Positions 61,428 to 64,000 of a stretch of DNA of 64,000 nt are shown piece after piece (the stretch's first letter is position 1; every line of letters begins with the position of its first letter). The translations under genes were made by a program, and so were the position numbers. This DNA comes from Planctomycetota bacterium (GTDB taxonomy: Bacteria > Planctomycetota > Planctomycetia > Pirellulales > Pirellulaceae): contig JAPLNL010000033.1 of the NCBI GenBank assembly GCA_026692905.1, forward strand, positions 1 through 64,000, read 5' to 3'. The notes under the pieces are model-generated. The model was not told the origin of the DNA. It did no database searches and saw only the letters and a list, made by a program, of their open reading frames with translations.

Positions 61428-64000
61428 ATGAAAGATTTCAATCGGTTTTTTTTGTTTGTCGTCGTGGCAGTGTTTGCAATCTTTCTCGAAGCCGCCAAGT
61501 GTGCTGCGGACTCTCGGCCGAATATTGTATTGATCTTTGCCGACGATCTTGGTTGGAAGGACGTCGGGTACCAAGGTAGTGATTTCATGGAAACACCCAA
61601 CCTGGATCGCCTTGCTACGGAAGGAATGGTATTTCCGTCCGCTTATGCTGCAGCCGGGAATTGTGCGCCCAGTCGTGCTTGCTTGCTGTCGGGCACGTAC
61701 ACACCCCGTCATCACGTGTACGCGGTTGGCAGCACAGATCGCGGCCCGAAGCTGCAGCAACGCCTTGTTCCGATTTCTAACAAATCAGGTCTGCCGGTAG
61801 AAAACGTCACGTTCGCCGATGCGTTGAAATCGGCGGGTTACGCGACCGGACATTTTGGCAAATGGCATCTAGGCGGAAAAGACGGCGCCAAGCCGAAGCA
61901 GCAAGGGTTTGACGTATCTGCTGAGACGTCCGGCGATGACCGAGAAAGTGAGGGGGGCGAAACGAAAAAGAATGGTCTTAATGCCGATCCGAAAGGGGCA
62001 TTCTCGTTAACGCAGAAAGCTTGCGAGTTCATCGAAGCCAACCGGAAGGGGCCTTTCTTCTGCTACCTAGCTCACCATGCGATCCACAGTCCACTCCAAG
62101 CGAGACCGGAAACGCTTACCAAATTCAAGGCCAAGAAGCCCGGTTCGCAACATAGCAATCCCCTTTACGCAGCTTGCACCTACGACTTAGACGAAAGTGT
62201 CGGCATCCTCATAGCCAAACTCAAGCAACTCGGCTTGGATCAGAACACGTTACTCGTTTTCACAAGCGATAACGGAGGGACGCAGCAGTCCTCCCAAGAA
62301 CCTCTCCGCGGCAACAAAGGATGTTACTACGAAGGTGGAATTCGCGAGCCATTTATCGTCCGTTGGCCGGGTGTTACCCAACCTGGAAGCGTTTGCAAAG
62401 AGCCTGTCGTCAACATCGATTTGTTTCCGACCTTTCTTGCTGCGGCAAATGCAAAGGTGCCCGAAGGCAAAACGCTCGACGGCGAAAGCCTCTTGCCCTT
62501 GCTCAAAGGTAACGGGACTCTAAATCGAAAATCGATCTTCTGGCACTTTCCTGGCTACTTAGACGCTCCCGTTATCCGCGGACGCGAGTTGGATGTGCGA
62601 ACCGGTTTCCGAAGTCGTCCGGTTAGTGTTATCCACAAGGGTGATTGGAAGCTACATATGTACCACGAAGAGTGGCAACTCGATGGCGGTCGTGACAAGA
62701 TAGAAACGAACCAAGCGATTGAACTTTATGATCTTGCGACGGATATTGGCGAGCGAAACAACCTTGTGTCGAAGAATCCAGGCAAACGCGATGAGCTGCT
62801 CGACGATTTGATTGCTTGGCAAAATAGTACGGATGCATTGCTACCCAATGAGGTGAACTCACAATACGACCCTACGACAGCCAGTAAAAAGCAGCGAAAC
62901 GAAGAGCAAGAGCAAGTTCTCGCTTTGAGTAGATTGACAGTTGCACCAGAAATGAATGCCGCCGACGGGTTCGCAGACGATGGCGAACTCAAAGCGATTT
63001 TTTACGACGCCTTACCGTGGCAGGGGAAACCGACGAAGGTGTTTGCATGGCTGGGAATTCCCAAGAATCGAACAGGCAAAGTGCCTGCCGTCGTGCTCTT
63101 GCATGGCGGTGGTGGCACTGCGTTCAAAGAGTGGGTACGGAAGTGGAACGAGCGTGGCTATGCAGCGATCAGTATTGCTGTCGAAGGGCAAACAGATACA
63201 GTTGATGCTGCATTCAAGGGGCCAGACAATCCAGCGGGTTGGAAGCGGCATGCATGGCCTGGTCCGAATCGCAAAGGCATCTACGCGGACTCAGGAGTTT
63301 CGCTGAAAGATCAATGGATGTACCATGCCGTCGCGGATACGGTACTTGCAAATTCTCTCTTGCGATCGTTGCCTGAAGTAGACTCGAGCCAAGTTGGCTT
63401 GATGGGGATCTCATGGGGTGGCGTTATTGCCAGCACGGTCATTGGAATTGACGACCGGTTTGCATTCGCAATTCCGACTTATGGTTGTGGTCATTTGTAT
63501 GATTCGGACAACCAGTACGGCAAGGCTCTTGGTCAGAATTCTCTGTATCGTGAAGTCTGGGATCCGATGGTGCGTATGAATCGAGCCACGATGCCGACGC
63601 TTTGGTTTTCATGGCCCGAGGAGACGCACTTTCCATTGGACAGTCATGCAGCGAATTACAATGCAGCACCTGGGCCGCATATGGTTTCGTTGATTCCTCG
63701 CATGGGGCATGGGCACGAACCACCTTGGAACTTGCCCGATAGCTATGCGTTCGCCGATAGTGTCGTTCGCGATGGCAAGCCATGGTGCGTACAATCCAAA
63801 CGAAAGCATACAAATGGCATAGTTGAATGTGAGTTCATGTCCACAAAGTCACTTGACGTTGGTGTGCTCGTTACGACGACCGATACCGGCTTTACCGGCA
63901 GTCGAAAGTGGATCGAGACTCCTGCTACGTTAACGAAACAGGGGGATACGTGGCTGGTAACTGGCACTTTGCCAGCTGGTACGACAGCTTGGTTTGCAAA
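61428..64000 (+). CDS. Sulfatase fused to an alpha/beta hydrolase (partial at window edge)
   Basis: The frame has no stop before the edge (857 codons so far). After a signal peptide (FFLFVVVAVFAIFLEAAKC) comes a formylglycine-type sulfatase: ADDLGWKDVGYQGSD, the CxPSR motif CAPSRACLLSG (Cys79 becomes formylglycine), HFGKWHLGG, FTSDNGG and WHFPGY. A linker near 480-520 leads to an alpha/beta-hydrolase of the dienelactone hydrolase/acetyl-xylan-esterase type, with AVVLLHGGGGTAF, nucleophile GISWGG (Ser662) and a late GHGHEP histidine. It would remove sulfate and then ester groups from extracellular polysaccharide. Residues beyond 64000 are missing. Confidence 0.92.
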   Translation, partial: MKDFNRFFLFVVVAVFAIFLEAAKCAADSRPNIVLIFADDLGWKDVGYQGSDFMETPNLDRLATEGMVFPSAYAAAGNCAPSRACLLSGTYTPRHHVYAVGSTDRGPKLQQRLVPISNKSGLPVENVTFADALKSAGYATGHFGKWHLGGKDGAKPKQQGFDVSAETSGDDRESEGGETKKNGLNADPKGAFSLTQKACEFIEANRKGPFFCYLAHHAIHSPLQARPETLTKFKAKKPGSQHSNPLYAACTYDLDESVGILIAKLKQLGLDQNTLLVFTSDNGGTQQSSQEPLRGNKGCYYEGGIREPFIVRWPGVTQPGSVCKEPVVNIDLFPTFLAAANAKVPEGKTLDGESLLPLLKGNGTLNRKSIFWHFPGYLDAPVIRGRELDVRTGFRSRPVSVIHKGDWKLHMYHEEWQLDGGRDKIETNQAIELYDLATDIGERNNLVSKNPGKRDELLDDLIAWQNSTDALLPNEVNSQYDPTTASKKQRNEEQEQVLALSRLTVAPEMNAADGFADDGELKAIFYDALPWQGKPTKVFAWLGIPKNRTGKVPAVVLLHGGGGTAFKEWVRKWNERGYAAISIAVEGQTDTVDAAFKGPDNPAGWKRHAWPGPNRKGIYADSGVSLKDQWMYHAVADTVLANSLLRSLPEVDSSQVGLMGISWGGVIASTVIGIDDRFAFAIPTYGCGHLYDSDNQYGKALGQNSLYREVWDPMVRMNRATMPTLWFSWPEETHFPLDSHAANYNAAPGPHMVSLIPRMGHGHEPPWNLPDSYAFADSVVRDGKPWCVQSKRKHTNGIVECEFMSTKSLDVGVLVTTTDTGFTGSRKWIETPATLTKQGDTWLVTGTLPAGTTAWFA

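Overview
The window looks like a piece of a planctomycete chromosome, most likely from the Pirellulaceae or a close relative. The evidence is: two large secreted PSD1-type proteins (cytochrome-like CxxCH, DUF1549, DUF1553) flanking a DUF1501 protein; a formylglycine-type sulfatase; a giant exported protein with the planctomycete N-terminal motif around RLTIEQLEARKMLAG; a C-terminal dockerin-like repeat pair on a metalloprotease; and many short intergenic hairpin repeats. The genus cannot be fixed from the sequence. I saw no rRNA, tRNA, transposase, integrase or CRISPR array.

Layout. 0.1-7.4 kb is mostly housekeeping: rfbA, guaA, ettA, a BNR/YCF48-like propeller and rsmH. 7.9-13.4 kb is a same-strand group: a PlsC-like acyltransferase, a membrane-anchored substrate-binding protein fused to an OmpA domain, a two-helix membrane coiled-coil protein, a PspA/IM30-like protein and a second substrate-binding lipoprotein. 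14-18.6 kb holds a GlnE homologue with altered catalytic motifs and an MtfA-like peptidase, set among repeats. 18.7-23.5 kb is the giant metalloprotease/cadherin/dockerin protein. 23.8-31.4 kb carries an MBL/beta-CASP nuclease, queC, a thioredoxin lipoprotein, a leucine-rich-repeat protein, an HD protein and a PaaK-like ligase. 31.8-34.1 kb has an ankyrin protein and an orphan adenine DNA methyltransferase. 34.4-42.4 kb is a tightly packed five-gene operon: an exported methyltransferase-like/PQQ-propeller/LamG fusion, an unknown cysteine-containing exported protein, a tandem molybdate-type binding protein, ModB and ModC. ModC has a stop codon at its third expected codon. 42.7-52.0 kb contains a TPR lipoprotein, a PAS histidine kinase, a prenyltransferase-repeat protein, a GH10-like protein lacking catalytic residues, a glycosyltransferase-like protein, a LmbE deacetylase and two small membrane or exported proteins. 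52.2-64.0 kb is PSD1-DUF1501-PSD1, then a Tat-exported sulfite-oxidase-type molybdoenzyme and a sulfatase/alpha-beta-hydrolase fusion that runs off the right edge.

How the genes may work together. The 8.9-13.4 kb group joins two related periplasmic ligand-binding proteins with a PspA-type membrane-remodelling protein and no transporter, which suggests envelope sensing or maintenance. The 34-42 kb operon joins oxyanion uptake with two uncharacterised exported proteins; the molybdoenzyme at 60 kb is a possible user of the metal. The 52-64 kb block fits the planctomycete pattern of extracytoplasmic degradation of sulfated polymers. Intergenic space is rich in at least six repeat families. Several sit exactly at gene ends, in two cases covering a stop codon.
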